38,500 nucleotides of DNA from Mesostigma viride. Its lineage: Eukaryota; Streptophyta; Mesostigmatophyceae; Mesostigmatales; Mesostigmataceae. The DNA is taken from positions 6,529,522 through 6,568,021 of the forward strand of contig RPFO01000065.1 in the NCBI GenBank assembly GCA_009746045.1, in the 5' to 3' direction. Position numbers and translations under genes: made by a program. Positions within the stretch are counted from its first letter, which is position 1, and each line of letters begins with the position of its first letter. A model generated the notes under the pieces. It made no database searches and was not told the origin of the DNA. It saw only the letters and a list, made by a program, of their open reading frames with translations. Shown one piece after another: positions 38,259-38,500 of the stretch.

Positions 38259-38469
38259 GCGTGATAAGGGGGGCCAAATGGGGGCAAAAGGGGCACAGGG
38301 CGACAAGCGGCCAGATGATGCCTTCTGAATACAACATCCCAATAAATATAATGGCAACGCAGCGCGCTTGGGACCAGGAACAACCTGTGTTTGTGCTATA
38401 CGCTCACGCTGCGGGGACACCACGTGCTTGCGCTGTCCTCACGCTGCTGTTCCCGCATCAAACGTGGCA

Positions 38470-38500
38470 CATAGGGCACATAGGGCACATAGGGCACATA
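38470..38500 (+). repeat. GGCACATAG 9-bp repeat at the window edge
   Basis: At least three copies of GGCACATAG, continuing to the last base of the window. Confidence 0.85.

Overview
This window is nuclear DNA from a eukaryote, most likely a green alga (inference). It holds one long spliced gene of the plant/algal SUVH type on the + strand and the 3' part of a GH127 glycosidase gene on the - strand. Coding exons are short with GC-rich third positions, introns are long and full of simple repeats, and nearly all splice junctions are GT-AG. No bacterial, organellar, rRNA or CRISPR features were seen.

Layout. (1) 849-23377, + strand: a SUVH-type histone H3K9 methyltransferase (SRA, pre-SET, SET, post-SET), which I assembled from 15 exons with continuous phase. 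It has about 1.4 kb of coding sequence spread over 22.5 kb, and its 5' end was not found. Almost every intron carries its own micro- or minisatellite. Intron 12 (11313-21294, about 10 kb) splits the SET active-site motif NHSCxPN and contains a 9.2-kb minisatellite. The array begins at the splice donor, and its repeat unit carries a 17-nt copy of the exon end plus the donor. (2) 23378-27700: decayed retroelements. Two diverged copies of an element with an L1-ORF1-like protein flank and interrupt a broken reverse transcriptase of Penelope-like character. (3) 27957-32931: a long (TTG)n microsatellite split by a 3.4-kb segment with about 39-bp imperfect terminal inverted repeats, probably a DNA transposon. 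(4) 32932-36153: T-rich and repeat-rich intergenic DNA with a degenerate tRNA-like element; no gene recognised. (5) 36154-38091, - strand: the last two exons of a GH127 (DUF1680) beta-L-arabinofuranosidase-like gene; upstream exons lie beyond the right edge.

The two genes converge on about 12.8 kb of transposon-rich DNA. The most interesting signal is that in three introns of the methyltransferase gene (2, 4 and 12) repeats are anchored at the 5' splice site. In introns 4 and 12 they are clear copies of the exon end; in intron 2 the units are donor-started and intron-like. This suggests a recurrent process that copies splice-site segments into the intron.
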